Shown here: in pieces, positions 1-11,913 of the stretch
How the letters are laid out: every line of letters starts with the position of its first letter
Position numbering within the stretch: position 1 is the first letter of the stretch
Assembly: GCA_037126765.1 (NCBI GenBank)
Contig: JBBCBC010000025.1
Location: 12,803,639 to 12,867,638, forward strand
Reading direction: 5' to 3'
DNA: 64,000 bases
Source of the DNA: Stenogyne calaminthoides
Lineage: Eukaryota > Streptophyta > Magnoliopsida > Lamiales > Lamiaceae
The notes under the pieces: generated by a model
Told to the model about the DNA's origin: nothing
Databases searched by the model: none
The model's input: only the letters and a program-made list of their open reading frames with translations
Translations under genes and position numbers: made by a program

Positions 1-159
1 AGGGGTGTAAAGATTTCTGAGGAATTTAAGTAAAGGGGAACGGATGTTAAGTGTGAGCTTGATGAACATATGTGGAGGGGTATTGCATTGTTGAATTTGG
101 TTTTTGTTGGACACGTTATCTTGGTGATTGGATCAGTTTTATGTTGTTTGGCTTTGTGA
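1..159 (+). pseudogene. possible 3' end of a small membrane protein gene (partial)
   Basis: Frame 1 reads a short hydrophilic stretch, an in-frame TAA at 31-33, then about 40 codons ending at TGA 157-159. The last part carries a hydrophobic segment (residues such as IALLNLVFVGHVILVIG) that could be a terminal membrane helix. The gene would start outside the window. I do not recognise the family. The internal stop means it is a remnant, an exon whose true start lies after an unseen splice site, or a chance frame. Confidence 0.25.
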
Positions 160-582
160 ATCAAGTTAGCGAACGCGAGGCGTGAGACGGGATCTGAGAG
201 CATGCTCATGCATCCAGTCCCTGATCTCGAGATGGAATGACAGGTTTTTCTTTGATAGCGAATTTTTTGGGTTTTTGGTAGATAGTTTTGAGTGATGTAT
301 CATCTTTTGGTTCACATATTGAAGATTATACTATTCTTTATGGCTTTGCTTTCTGATGAAGTCGTTAATTGGTTATACTATCTTGAAGCTGTGTGGGGTT
401 AATCTCTCTTCTGCATATCACTTTAAATGAATTGTGATGCTGGAAAACAACAGAAGAACTTCTGAAGCAAGATATATATAAGTTGCAGTTATTGCTTACA
501 AAAAGACAATTATGGTTTGTCGCTAATTAATCTTAAATATCAGGTTTTGGAGTATAGATGTTCTCAACTTACAACTGGGTCT
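160..582. other. spacer, possible 3' UTR
   Basis: AT-rich sequence with no ORF and no clear repeat. If the frame ending at 159 is real, this would hold its 3' UTR. A TATATATAA run lies near 472-481 and a TATCAG acceptor-like string near 538-543; neither is strong evidence. Confidence 0.3.
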
Positions 583-1560
583 TTTGAACCAAGATTTCGT
601 GTTGGTGTTCTTTTGATAATATCCTCATTTACAGCCCGTGGTTGAAGTCTCACCGCACCTGCACCATGCATTCTCCACCTTTAAGCTTACACACGCTGGT
701 CATTAATCCGAAAAAGTGCTTGTTGGGCAGTCGGAGAGTTTAATACTTGGGACATGTGGTCTCGCTTAATGGAGTACAGATGGATCCGGAGAAAGTGGCA
801 GCGTGGTTGATTAGCCTCGCCCATATTTACTAAAAAAAGGTTCTGCGGTTTTTGGGTTAATCGGGTACTACCATTGTTTCATTAAGGACTACGGGAAAAT
901 CGTGAGCCCGACTGCCCTGTTGAAGAAGGAGGATCTACCTTACAATGGCCGGGCCGAGGTTAAATCTGCCCTTGACAAGTTGAACTCGTGACGACGTGTC
1001 CATTTCACGGTGTTGAAAATGCCCGATTTCTCGAGACAATTTGTCATTGAGTGTTAGCCGCGTCTGGGGCGTGGATTAGGCGGTTCTCATGTAAGAGAAA
1101 CAGCCCGTGCGTGCTCCGTAAGCAGCTCTTTGAAGCGCCTTGTCTCGCTTCGGCCTACTGAGTGGAGCTAATGGCCTTAGTCATTGCGATATAACATTGG
1201 CGGTCGTACTTGCTCGGCGATGATTCCTGCGTCTTCAATCACTTGATTTGGAAGCACCTCTTGACCCAATGAGATTGACTACAGAGCTTAGCGATTGGGC
1301 GCTAAATTTCTTAGGTATGATTTGGTGGTTAACAAAGAGGGAGTAAATAATCGAGCGTGGGGCGCGCTTTTCAGCGTCGTGGCGGGATGGCGGTTATGCG
1401 CCATCGTCTGCGTAGTGGATGGATTGGTATTCGCTGGCTACATTTGGTCGTGATGTGGGCTGGCGAGATCATATCGGATTTGGAAATGGGCATACCCAGC
1501 TCGAAACACTACATGGGGCCCTATTGCTTATTGTATATAAGGATCGCTATTCAAGGGCGC
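583..1560 (+). mobile_element. decayed Ty3/gypsy pol fragment (RT end, RNase H, pre-integrase)
   Basis: Read over shifting plus-strand frames, the sequence follows the Ty3/gypsy polymerase order. It has an RT palm relic FFDNILIYSP near 610 (normally FFDD), then LGHVVSLNGVQMDPEKV near 745-795. An RT-RNase H connection FLGLIGYYHCFIKDYGKIV lies near 845-905, followed by PDFSRQFVIE near 1025. RNase H-like ALVIAI..W..YLLG occurs near 1170-1215, and LHGALLL.YKDR near 1508-1550 resembles the segment before integrase. Stops and indels interrupt every block, so it encodes nothing now. No LTR or target duplication could be tied to it. Confidence 0.8.
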
Positions 1561-2720
1561 CAAAGTGTTTTTGCAGAGGGAACACATAGCAATCAATGAG
1601 GAACGGTGGAGATCCAGCAGGATAGGGACGCATCGCACTTTCTCGCATTTCCAAATTCCAAGAACCGCTTTCCTGCAATCACGGAAAATCAGAGATTTAA
1701 CAATATCCATTCAATCTTTGCAACAAACTGCTTTGAGATGAAAAGGGTCGTCTGCTATCAATCATCATGAGTAGGCGCCGACGCCCACCCTACCAAAAAA
1801 GTTTCATAGTCGCCGCCTATCCAACCCATTAGACGATAGGGTCGAGCAATCCGAATCATCAAGAATTCTGTAGTCCGTGGAACCCAATTAACGGGCAGTG
1901 GCACGCCCTCAGATGGTTCGACATCCAAACCCGAGCCTTGCCTCCAAAGCCTCGGATGAGATATTTAAATACTTAGCGGCCTATATGGTTATCCGTATGG
2001 TTGGTACGCCGCAAATGTACTCGCTTGAACACCACCGAACACCCGATTAGGGGCGAGGAAAGTGCCACGGTAGGAATTATGCACATTGGAAAGTCGGCCT
2101 TGAGAATTGATCGGGTAGGTAGGCAATGGGATACTATTATAAATCGCGGGATGTGATGCACATCTCGATCTAAAGCGTCCATTATAGTAATTGATTTTAA
2201 GCCCTGAAACATGCTTAAATCTTGATCGGGTGGTAGGCTCGGAAGTTGCCCACGCTCTTTAAAGGAATAGATAATCCTCCAACGATCCCATCTGGCGTGT
2301 TACTTGCATTACCTCATATCGTCATGGCGAAACTATGTAAAATATTCAATAACAACTCAAGGTGAATTGTTCCCGTAAAAAGCGTTGAGGGGCTGACGCA
2401 TAGCCCTGATGGTCCCCAGAACATAGCCTTCCCGACATAGTGATTAAGACCATGGCACCCTATACGCTTCGCTTCCACTTTCTTGTGCAGAAAATATTAC
2501 GGTACAAAATGCAGGCTAGTCAAGCCGCCCAGCGGATCACGAGGCTGTCGAATAACGGCAACTCCGGCTCTTCATGATGAAACCTAAGCGAAAAAATACG
2601 GCCCGTCGCGCTAATATTTGCCCGCCAACCACGGACCCTCCAGGATGCCCCCTTTGCCGTGAAAACTCTTGTCTGACGGCCTAGAAGCTGCGATTCAATC
2701 GATTACCGCGATCTGTAGTA
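1561..2720. other. probable decayed retrotransposon sequence, unassigned
   Basis: More GC-rich than the surrounding spacers and continuous with the gypsy fragment, but I could not recognise integrase motifs in any frame. The short ORFs here have no family signature. It may be the rest of the same element, scrambled by mutation or poor consensus. Confidence 0.35.
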
Positions 2721-3300
2721 ATCACGGCTTATGGCGATATGTTCGTGACCAATTGCAACTTCGCTCGGTGATTTCTCCAATAATTCCAAACGCTCCTTCT
2801 CGAACCCAATTCTTGCGACTTTGCGTCATGTTTTGAGAAAAAAGAGTCGGAGGTTGGACCAATTGATAGAACACACACAAATCAATACAAGATCTAAATC
2901 CAGCACAAACAATCCTCGAGATGAGGGATCCACGAACAGAACTCTGCCACAAAGACCAAAGGCTGCAAAATGATCAAATTTGATAAAACCCTAGGGCAAA
3001 GATCCCAAGGTATAAATAGTCTGATTCAATACTTAACTCGGCCCATAGCCGCAAGACCCAATACAAAAAGGAAAGACGCAACAAATAATTAAATAAGTAA
3101 AATTTAAGATAATTGATGACTCGACTAAACAAGATAATAATAAACTCCACCAATCAACTCGTGTTCTTCTTCTTGCGGCGATGGGTAGACCTTGATCTGG
3201 GGAGTTTTATCATCTTCTGAGGATAAATATGGTAAGAAGTATCAAAGAAGGAAAAGAGAGAAAAAGTCGCATAGAAATTGTAACGGCCCCATTTTTCATA
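2721..3300 (-). mobile_element. possible LTR/leader fragment of a second gypsy-type element
   Basis: A minus-strand open frame at 2722-2952 precedes a region with a TATAAATA string (3012-3019) and a TGTAACGGCCCC-like string at 3278-3289, compositions often seen at gypsy LTR edges. A possible gag start (MTQSRKNWVREG) reads on the minus strand from about 2828. No matching second LTR or tRNA primer site was found, so this rests on appearance only. Confidence 0.25.
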
Positions 3301-3495
3301 AATAAAACTCAGACATTAAAAGGGGGTTTAACCAATTTAAAAAAGATTTAACAAGAATCTTTATATGTAGAAATAAGTTCAACGACATGACCAAAAAAGA
3401 AATATTTAACTATCAAAATTTCTGCATAATTTTTAAAATAAAATAAATTCCGAAAATCTCGACTAATTCAGAAACAAAACCGGTCAAATATTTAT

Positions 3496-3995
3496 NNNNN
3501 NNNNNNNNNNNNNNNNNNNNNNNNNNNNNNNNNNNNNNNNNNNNNNNNNNNNNNNNNNNNNNNNNNNNNNNNNNNNNNNNNNNNNNNNNNNNNNNNNNNN
3601 NNNNNNNNNNNNNNNNNNNNNNNNNNNNNNNNNNNNNNNNNNNNNNNNNNNNNNNNNNNNNNNNNNNNNNNNNNNNNNNNNNNNNNNNNNNNNNNNNNNN
3701 NNNNNNNNNNNNNNNNNNNNNNNNNNNNNNNNNNNNNNNNNNNNNNNNNNNNNNNNNNNNNNNNNNNNNNNNNNNNNNNNNNNNNNNNNNNNNNNNNNNN
3801 NNNNNNNNNNNNNNNNNNNNNNNNNNNNNNNNNNNNNNNNNNNNNNNNNNNNNNNNNNNNNNNNNNNNNNNNNNNNNNNNNNNNNNNNNNNNNNNNNNNN
3901 NNNNNNNNNNNNNNNNNNNNNNNNNNNNNNNNNNNNNNNNNNNNNNNNNNNNNNNNNNNNNNNNNNNNNNNNNNNNNNNNNNNNNNNNNNNNNNN
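3496..3995. other. assembly gap (500 N)
   Basis: Exactly 500 consecutive N, a placeholder size, so the true gap length is unknown. The 222-codon frame that spans it is an artefact of translating N. The missing first exon of the downstream NPF transporter could lie in or beyond this gap. Confidence 0.99.
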
Positions 3996-4730
3996 AAAAA
4001 TCCTCTAGATTGCGGAAAATTTTTAGCGATGATGTCTACATCAATGCAGTACAAAAACTCTGTGGTACAACTTCGTGCCAAAAAAAAGGATGTTGTTTTT
4101 TCTATTTTTCAGCTGAAAATAAAGGCTAGAATTGAGCAATCGAGATAATAATGAAAATAAAATTGAACAATTGAGATAATAATGAGACCAAAATTATGAT
4201 AGTTAAATTTTTAGGATCGAAATGAATGACAAAAAAGTTATCGGGTCAATTTTTTTTATTTTTTTTTTTTAAATGTGAGGATCCTCTTCTTTTTTCTTTC
4301 ATCACAGTCTCAGAAGTACTTAATTTTCTGTTTTAATGAGATCTTATAATTAGCAATTAGGAAATTATTTTTTTTTTTTTTTAAATGTCAGCAATTTGGG
4401 GTTCGTTTTAAGAACAATTGTTTTACGGGCTTAAAAATGTAAGATAATATACTTTAAAATTATAAATGTAGGGACAATTGAGTTCGAATAAGAACAAAAT
4501 TGGTATGAAATGTTACGTGAATTGCAGCACGATTGTCCTACGTTTACATATTTGCGAGACTTGTGAATGTGGGACATTTTCTTTCCAACATCGTAAACTT
4601 AGGATAATCTTGCAACTCAAGTGAAATTTTAGGGATATGAGCTTATTCGAAGTTCGGATTGTCTACATTCTGATTTTTAAAACATATTATCATATATTTA
4701 TAAATTTTAAAACATGTTATTCTACATTTA
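3996..4730. other. AT-rich spacer upstream of the NPF remnant
   Basis: Contains two similar copies of an AATTGAGCAATCGAGATAAT-like unit (about 4131-4190) and long T runs at 4250-4271 and 4368-4382. No ORF, and no match to an NPF first exon. Confidence 0.4.
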
Positions 4731-4955
4731 ATGCGATTATCTGAGATATTTGAGAGAATGGCGTACTGTGGGATATCAGCAAATCTGGTGTTGTACCTTA
4801 CAAAGAAACTGCAACAAGGAACAGTTGGGGCGTCGAATAACGTGACATACTGGATAGGGGCTGTTTGGATGACTCCAATATTGGGTGCATATGTTGCTGA
4901 TGCTCATCTTGGCCGTTACAAAACCTTCCTCATTGCTTCTGCAATCTACTTCATG
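4731..4955 (+). CDS. NPF exon 'a': helices 1-2
   Basis: Reads SEIFERMAYCGISANLVLYL then the WxGxVWMTPILGAYVADAHLG signature, uninterrupted. The match to the family begins at about 4742; the ATG at 4731 is only the first in-frame ATG, since an earlier exon normally precedes this point. The donor ATG|GTAATT at 4955/4956 joins in phase 0 to GGCATGTGC at 8272, restoring the family junction ..YFM-GMCLLTL. Confidence 0.85.
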
Positions 4956-7900
4956 GTAATTCATACTTCCTATATGCCAAATTTTATGCACTTATTGTAC
5001 GAAAATCTTCCTCGTTACAGAAAATATATAATACATATATATTAGAATTGAAAATTTAAACAAATAGTTACCTAGCTCAAAGTTAACAACAGGAGCAAAA
5101 GCGTGATTTTAGAACTGTTTTAAAAAAAATTGTAATTTTAAAGCTGTTTTTGGCGAGACAGTTTTTGCATTGTTAATATTGAGGACGATTTATCCTAAGT
5201 TAACGTCGAGGACTTTTTGCCCTTGTTAAAATTGAGGCACATTTGTCCTCGCAACACCAGAAATCTGTGATTTGCCCTCACAAAATTTTAACGAGGAGAA
5301 AATTGTTAATGGTTATTCACCTTCATTAATTCCCTAGATTAGATTAACGGGGCATGCCTTTAATGCCCTCAATTAAATAAACTTTTTTTTAGTGTATAAT
5401 GCCTCGTAAAATTAAGGGAAAATTATTAGTTAACTACAACGATAAAATCGAATTAAATTTATTTCACTATCCAACTAGTATTGTTACTTATTACGTAAGA
5501 CAAAGTTTAATTTGAATTTTTGTAAACCTTATTTTGAATTTTAAAATATTAAATCGATTTTTACTTTGTGATTTTATGAACAGATTTTAGAAAACCACCT
5601 CTATCAATGTCTATAAACCCTATTAATTAATATAAATCATTCACATATTCTTCCATATTGATTTGATATAAAAATTACACAAACTCTCTTGTTAAATTTA
5701 TTCATAATATAAGCCCGATATCATTATAATTATAAACTGATATCAATATTCTTATAAACTAATACTAATAGCATTTAATATTATGATCTTAATTTATATG
5801 TGTAATGATATTCATTAATAAGTGTAGTGATATTAATTTATGCGTAATAGTATAAATTTTATACTATAAATAAATTTTATTGGGGAGACTTACTCAAAAT
5901 TAAAATCACTCATAATAATCTAATCATTTCATTCTTCTTCAATAATAATCCTTCATTCGTCAATAATCTTATCATTAATATGTTTTATTAAATCCGTTCA
6001 CCAATCTTATCGACATTCCATTTTTGGCAAAAAGTCACTTTTTATCTTTTATCCTCCAATTATCACTTAATTCTTTAAATGTCTATCAGACGTTCTTCAC
6101 AAACAAATCACTTTATCTATAAACCAAATGCAATACTTACTATAATCTTCTTCATTTTATCTACTTTATCTATTTTTTTTCTTAAAACCTGTGCCAAAAA
6201 CATCAGACATAAGATTGGTGGACGGGGGAGGGAGTACAAGTTTTGTCATAAACTAAATCTCCTCCTATTCAAAAATTTAAAAATAACACAAATATATTTT
6301 ATTCATCAGAATTTTAAAAATTCAAAAAATTTCAAAATTTATTTTTTAAAAATCACCTGAAATCAAATTAAACATATATGGACAGAACTAAAATTTTACA
6401 ACCAAGAAGTCACTTGATATTTAACTCGAGAAATGATAATAGGTCATCATGGCCAATCACTAAGCTAGCTATTATTGATTGATTTTATTCTTTGTTTGAA
6501 CATAAATAATAGATTCATGTCATGAAATTGAGTTGAGTGAATGAGGATAATCAATTGTTTCTTATTTAAAATCGTGATCAAAATTAACAAAGAATATCAA
6601 TAATAGTAATTTTCATTACCGATTTTCATTACCCACCGATTTCCAATACCCTACCGAGCGGAACCTAATTACTTACACAGAGAGGTCAAAGTCAAAGGAC
6701 GTATATTCATCAGATTCCCCCATCTTTTAGAAAACTTTGGACGGAATGGGGGCGCATCTACGACCACGTATTCAGATAGTGATTATACTTTTTAAAAAGA
6801 TGGAACTCTTTCATTTTCATTATAGCCTTCTTTATCTTTTTCTAAATACAAGAGCCCAACTTTTTAATTTCATGAATGTGACACTCACGCTTGAAAGTGA
6901 GTCGACTAAGACTTGTATATACCCAAATGCATAAAAATGCATCAAAAGTATATCATGCCCTTCTAATATATTTTAAAATTATCTGATTTATTATAATAAA
7001 AGATACAATTTATTTACATTAAATCGTGCAGAATTATTAATACTGGAAAAATAACAGACAGTTAAGAAAGAAACAAATCAAGATCTTTCAAAGATAAAGA
7101 AACAGTTATGCAAAAACGTATACGAAATAAGAATCAACGCATACGGTATCCACTGAGCGAAGTCTCGCTGAAAATTTGTTCAATCTGAAATTGATTTCAT
7201 ATTCATAAATATAAACTCTTCAATTATTACTATTAATATCATTTTATAATATAAATTATATTATTTTAGTCATCCTTATTGATACACTTTTCATCCTCCG
7301 TCCTTATTTTGATTGTCCGTATCAGTAAATTCGGAGTTTAAGAAAAGTGAAAAATAATAAGATTAAATGGTATAAAGTGGGTTTGGTGGAGAGTATGAAT
7401 ATCAATTCAACTTTAAAAAAATGTTTTTTATTAAGATTAAATAATGTAAAATGGATTTGAAAGATGCTTTTGAGTCACAAATCAACATTCTTAAGCGCTT
7501 TTTTAGCGGCATGACTCAAATTTTATTTAAAAAAAAATAGCGACTTCCTCCCTTTGACTTGTGTTTCCAAACACATGCTTAATATGTATAGTAGAATGAC
7601 GTGTAATGTAAATAAATATTGTTTTGTAGCGAAATTATTTATTTTGTAAAAGTTGGTGAACTCCCACTTATATGACATCACCATATAAGCGTAAGTATAA
7701 AAAGTTGGTGTCCACAATAGAGATATAGTCATAATTTTTTGTTAAATATTGATAGTACTTTGCATTTTATAGGTTGGGAATCAAAATCACGAGTACACAT
7801 CATTTCAAAATTGTATTAGAACTTGTTATGAGTATATATATATATAATACATGGTTGCAACACATTTACGACAGATGCACAATTAATATTGTTATATAAA

Positions 7901-8271
7901 AATAATTGCATTAGTTCAATGAAAACAATAAATACCATATGGATCAATAAATAAATTTTAGTAAAACAATTAATTATATACCTATTATTATAATTAACGG
8001 TAAGATCCTGATTATTTAAAACTCATGTAGAAAAGAAGACGCCATGGCCTAAAATTGATTATTTATCACACATAAAACGTTCATATGCGTATATACACTA
8101 TTATTATGCATACGGAAGGTTACATTTTAACATCTAAGTATTCTTTTAAAAATAGTAGCGTTCGCATGTATAACAACAACACTCGAAAAGTAAAGTTCAT
8201 GGTTGACACGAGAACTACTCTATTTATTATTATTATTTATTAAAAATTGAATTCTATTGTAACTATTGTAG
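4956..8271 (+). other. large NPF intron filled with MITE debris
   Basis: A 3.3-kb AT-rich intron. It holds a fragment at 5690-5885 with TATCATTATAATTATAAACT-type repeats, the same family as the arms at 44580-44680 and 63000-63145. A Stowaway-like right end, GGACGGGGGAGGGAGTA, lies at 6221-6237, and a decayed Stowaway-like piece with CCTCCGTCC near 7293. A TTATTATTATT simple repeat is at 8223-8240. The small ORFs at 6079-6360, 6737-6934 and 7523-7732 have no recognisable family and look like chance frames. Confidence 0.6.
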
Positions 8272-8837
8272 GGCATGTGCCTATTAACACTATCAGTTTC
8301 AGTCCCCAGCCTAAGGCCACCTCCCTGCATTAATCCCACAAATGCACCAAACAATTGCCCTAAGCCCACCACATTAGGGCTAAGTGTCTTCTACACTGCC
8401 CTCTACATTTTTGGCCGTGGGTGCGGCACGGGCCCAACATCTCGACAATCGGGCGGACCAATCTGACGCGGTGACCCGAAGAGAAGGCCCAAAAGCTCTC
8501 CTTCTTCAATTGGTGGATGTTCAGCATTTTTATTGGCATTCTAATGGGCAACACTGTCCTTGTGTACATTCAGGACAATGTGGGCTGGGCTTGGGCTATG
8601 GCATTCTAACTATTGGGCTTTTGGTGGCTATTTTGGTGTTTTTAATTGGGACCCCATTTTATAGGCACAAAAAAGCCCGCTGGAAGCCCGTTTACTAGAA
8701 TGGCTAGAGTGATTGTGGCTGCTTTGAGGAAATGGAAAGTGGATGTTCCTAATGATGCTAGAGAATTGCATGAACTTCTTTGCACATGTGTATGCTGCTC
8801 AAGGGAAATTCAAGATTCAATCCACTAATTCATTAAG
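8272..8837 (+). CDS. NPF exon 'b': helices 2-6 and start of central loop, frameshifted
   Basis: Begins GMCLLTLSVSVPSLRPPPC and ends with a SLR codon split at AAG|GTATTT (8837/8838). Similarity moves between frames near 8415-8450, 8590, 8665 and 8775. Segments on either side remain family-like (FFNWWMFSI.., NTVLVYIQDNVG, LGYGILTIGLLVAILVFLIG, ARVIVAALRKW, YAAQGKFKIQ), so the breaks are indels and not divergence. The split-codon junction with the next exon restores SLR-FLNKA. Confidence 0.8.
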
Positions 8838-10447
8838 GTATTTTATTTCCTTCTTTCCTTTTTTTATATATTTTCTCATGAGATAAGTATATTTTGTAAA
8901 ACTTGTTCAAGGAAATTTGTTTTTTCTTTTAATTATATCACCTATTTCATTAAATCGCATTACTTTTTTTTTACTAAACAAGATCTGTTGCTTAACTTAA
9001 TCGTCGATTGTTTTCATATTATGATGCTAGCGTGAAAACGGGGGATCTTTGTTCCTTTCAAAATAACTTATACGATTTATAGTGATATGGTTAAAAAAAC
9101 TAGTTTCACCGCAAAACAAGTTTTCACAGATAGTTTGGCGCTTTCTCATTAGTTTATCGTAATGAATATTTATGTTGCTTAATTATTTTTTAGAAAATAA
9201 ATAAATTAAGTAGATCAATGTGTTTGTAGGAATTGACATCAACACTAGGACTAACACTTGGGTTCATCATGGAATTGATGTACGATTAATCTTCAATTTA
9301 ATAAAAAATAATTAACATCCTAAGTGAAAATAATTAATACTGATCAAGTAATACCTATTAGTAAGATAAATAATTTTGACCATCTACTACTTTTAAGAAA
9401 AACAACTAATACTATTATAAATACATTTAAGTTTATGAAGACATTTAGTGCATATCTGTAAAAAAAAATCCATACTGGTCATATGTTGGGACAGAAAAAG
9501 ATATTATATAGAGGTTATTCCTAAATAGAGTTTTTACATAGAAAAGTATTATATTTTTCTTATAAAAAATAATATTCAATATAATACATATTATACTACA
9601 TGTTTAAATAAAGAAAATCAATTTAAAATATTTTATTATAAAATTTAAAAATATTGGAGAAATTTGATCATTTTAAAAAGTAAGGTATTTAAAAAAAAAA
9701 TTGATTATGCATGTAATAAAGTATGGGTATAATTTGGATTTGAAAAAAAATGTGTGCTAAATTTGATACAAAGTGAAAAATATGAGTATAATTTGGTTAA
9801 GTGAAAAATATGTACTCAATTTTGAAAAAGTGAAAGTATAGGTATAATTTAATTAAGAGAAAAAAACACGTGCAATTGTAAGAGTAACACTCTTATGAAC
9901 CAACTATATACATAAACTCTATAATTATTATTCATAAACTTTATCATTATTATGCATAAATATTATTACCGTTTAAAAATATTTTATTTTAAGCGGTGAT
10001 AGTGTTTATATATACTTAAATGATAGTTTTATACATATTAATAATAATATGTACATATAACAATTATATTAAAAAATAGAGTTCACCGTTAATTCAAATT
10101 CACATAAATTTTCATCATATTGTAAGGGGGTCCTGACCCTCCTGAGATTTTAATAAATTCTAAGGGCGTGTTAGTAAGTAATTTTGACCCTGTTAATCTT
10201 TTATATTTCAAGAGTGGAAATTAATATTGGTTATTTTTTGCTAACAAGCCAGACTTTTTATTTATTAATTGGGGGATAGCCGCAAATATCCAACAAATTT
10301 AGATAGAATATGTTTTGCATAAGAGCATTTTTCACGATAAGATTTAAATATAATTTGAAAAATAATATTTTAACACTTTAAAAAGATTGAGTGTTAATTT
10401 TAGAACCGTTTGACTGCAAGTTTTTGTCATTCTGGATACATGTGCAG
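8838..10447 (+). other. NPF intron with dispersed AT-rich repeats
   Basis: 1.6 kb. About 9880-10110 is a copy of a dispersed repeat bounded by AGAGTAACACTCTTATGAAC and a GAGTTCACCGT end. Around 9690-9860 three diverged copies of a 'GTATAATTTGG..AAGTGAAAAATATG' unit occur in tandem. No coding potential. Confidence 0.55.
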
Positions 10448-10821
10448 ATTCTTAAACAAAGCATGTGTGGTAACAAATTCAAAGTCTCCATGGATGTTAT
10501 GCTCAGTCACCGAAGTTGAAGAAACAAAACAAATGCTAAAAATGCTCCCAATCTTGTTCTCCACATTCCTTCCAAGTGTGATGGTGGCTCAATGCAACAC
10601 CCTCTTCATCAAGCAAGGCTCCATGCTTTCGACCAGACGATCGGCCGCTTCAAGCTCCCTCCCGCCGATTTAGGCGCTTTTACAACCATCATGATGCTCG
10701 CCTCCATCGGCTTTCACGACCCGCCTATTCGTCAAGATCATAAAAAATGGACCAAAACCCTAGAGGCATAACCCTCCTCCAAAGAATGGGAGTCGGTTTC
10801 TTCATGCACATTATCATTATG
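10448..10821 (+). CDS. NPF exon 'c': helices 7-9, frameshifted
   Basis: Starts FLNKACVVTNSK and reads through PWMLCSVTEVEETKQMLKML and LFSTFLPSVMVAQCNTLFIK without a break. Frame changes follow near 10632 (then GRFKLPPADLGAFTTIMMLA) and at two points in 10730-10790 (then ITLLQRMGVGFFMHIIIM). Donor ATG|GTAATT at 10821/10822, acceptor CAG at 11911-11913. Confidence 0.8.
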
Positions 10822-11913
10822 GTAATTTCATCTCATCTAAAAGTTCTAACTTGTTGAAAAATGTGAAATTTATTCATTTATATTAATTCAATATATACTA
10901 ACCCTCACATGTGGGCTCAATTCTCGATTTTTGCCATGGAGGAAGTCCATCCAGACAAAATGTGTGAACCCAATTTCATGGTAACTCTATTTTTTTTAAT
11001 ATCAGTGTTATGTCAGATAAAAAACTATCCTTTTGTTATATATACAAAAAAAGTATCACTTTTTTTTTTTTATATATATTCAAAACTATCACCGCTTAAA
11101 AGAACAAATCATTCTTGTAAAAGTGATATTTTTATGCATAAAAGTGATAGAGTTTTATGTATAAATTGGTTCCGAAGTGTTACTCCCATCTAGTGGATTA
11201 ATTTAATATGGATGGAGTTGTTTCATTACAAGAAAATTGACCTTTAATGCATAAAACCTATCATTAAAGACTTTTAGTTAAAAATGTAATTCTGATTTCA
11301 CATCATCAATTTCTTGTAGAGTTTTCCGCAGGATTTGAACCCCAGACATGGACGTAAACCAAATTTTCTGATACCACAAAAAAAATTCATATCATCTAAA
11401 AGTTCGAACTTATGTAGAGGTGTGAGGGTAAATTGCATTTTTGGTCCCATAAGAATATTTTCAAAAGCACTTTTGATCCCATTGTTTCAAAAGTGGTCCT
11501 TTTTATTGCACTTTTTGATCTCAAACCTTTAGTTGCACATCACAAAACCCCAAAAAGTTATCTAACAACTTCACCACACAAAAGTCACCTATATATGTTT
11601 AAAGTCTTTTGTGCACTTTTGATTTTGGAAGATTTGGGTAAGATTTTTATAAAGTTTGCTAGATATTGGATGTGCAGCGATTCCTAAGTTCAAGTTGAAG
11701 ATGAGGATTTTTTGTGTTTTTTGTAGAAACGTTAGTAATCCCGCTTATTTTGGTGGAATACACGCACTTATATCTCATAAAAAGTAAAAAAAAATATTAG
11801 TTTGGAACCAAAAAGTGCTTGAATTGGGACCATTTTGATATGAGAATATTCTGGGACCAAAAGTGCAATTTTCCCTTATGTGAAGTTAATTCATTCATAT
11901 TAATCATTGACAG
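10822..11913 (+). other. NPF intron with a partial internal duplication and MITEs
   Basis: Two copies of a 'CATCTAAAAGTTC(T/G)AACTT..TTAATTCATTCATATTAAT'-like segment occur, at about 10830-10895 and at 11385-11425 plus 11876-11905; the second copy is split by a MITE (11426-11875). A copy of the GAGTAACACTC repeat family is at about 11030-11190. Short ORFs here are not conserved. Confidence 0.55.
11426..11875. mobile_element. 450-bp MITE with inverted ends
   Basis: The left end GGGTAAATTGCATTTTTGGT is mirrored by a right end whose reverse complement starts GGGAAAATTGCACTTTTGGT; similarity continues inward through a GTCCCA..GAATATT block. AT-rich interior without coding capacity. It interrupts one copy of the intron's duplicated segment. 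Confidence 0.75.

Noticed and set aside
1528..2952. Short ORFs as host genes
   Set aside because: They overlap decayed retrotransposon-like sequence and show no conserved domain.
3413..4081. 222-codon minus-strand open frame
   Set aside because: It is open only because 500 N were translated as unknown residues.
6079..6360. 93-codon plus ORF
   Set aside because: Lys/Phe/Ile-rich translation of AT-rich MITE debris within an intron; no family match.
11325..11350. GGTTCAAATCC-like string on the minus strand, possible tRNA or SINE B box
   Set aside because: No A box or cloverleaf at a suitable distance.
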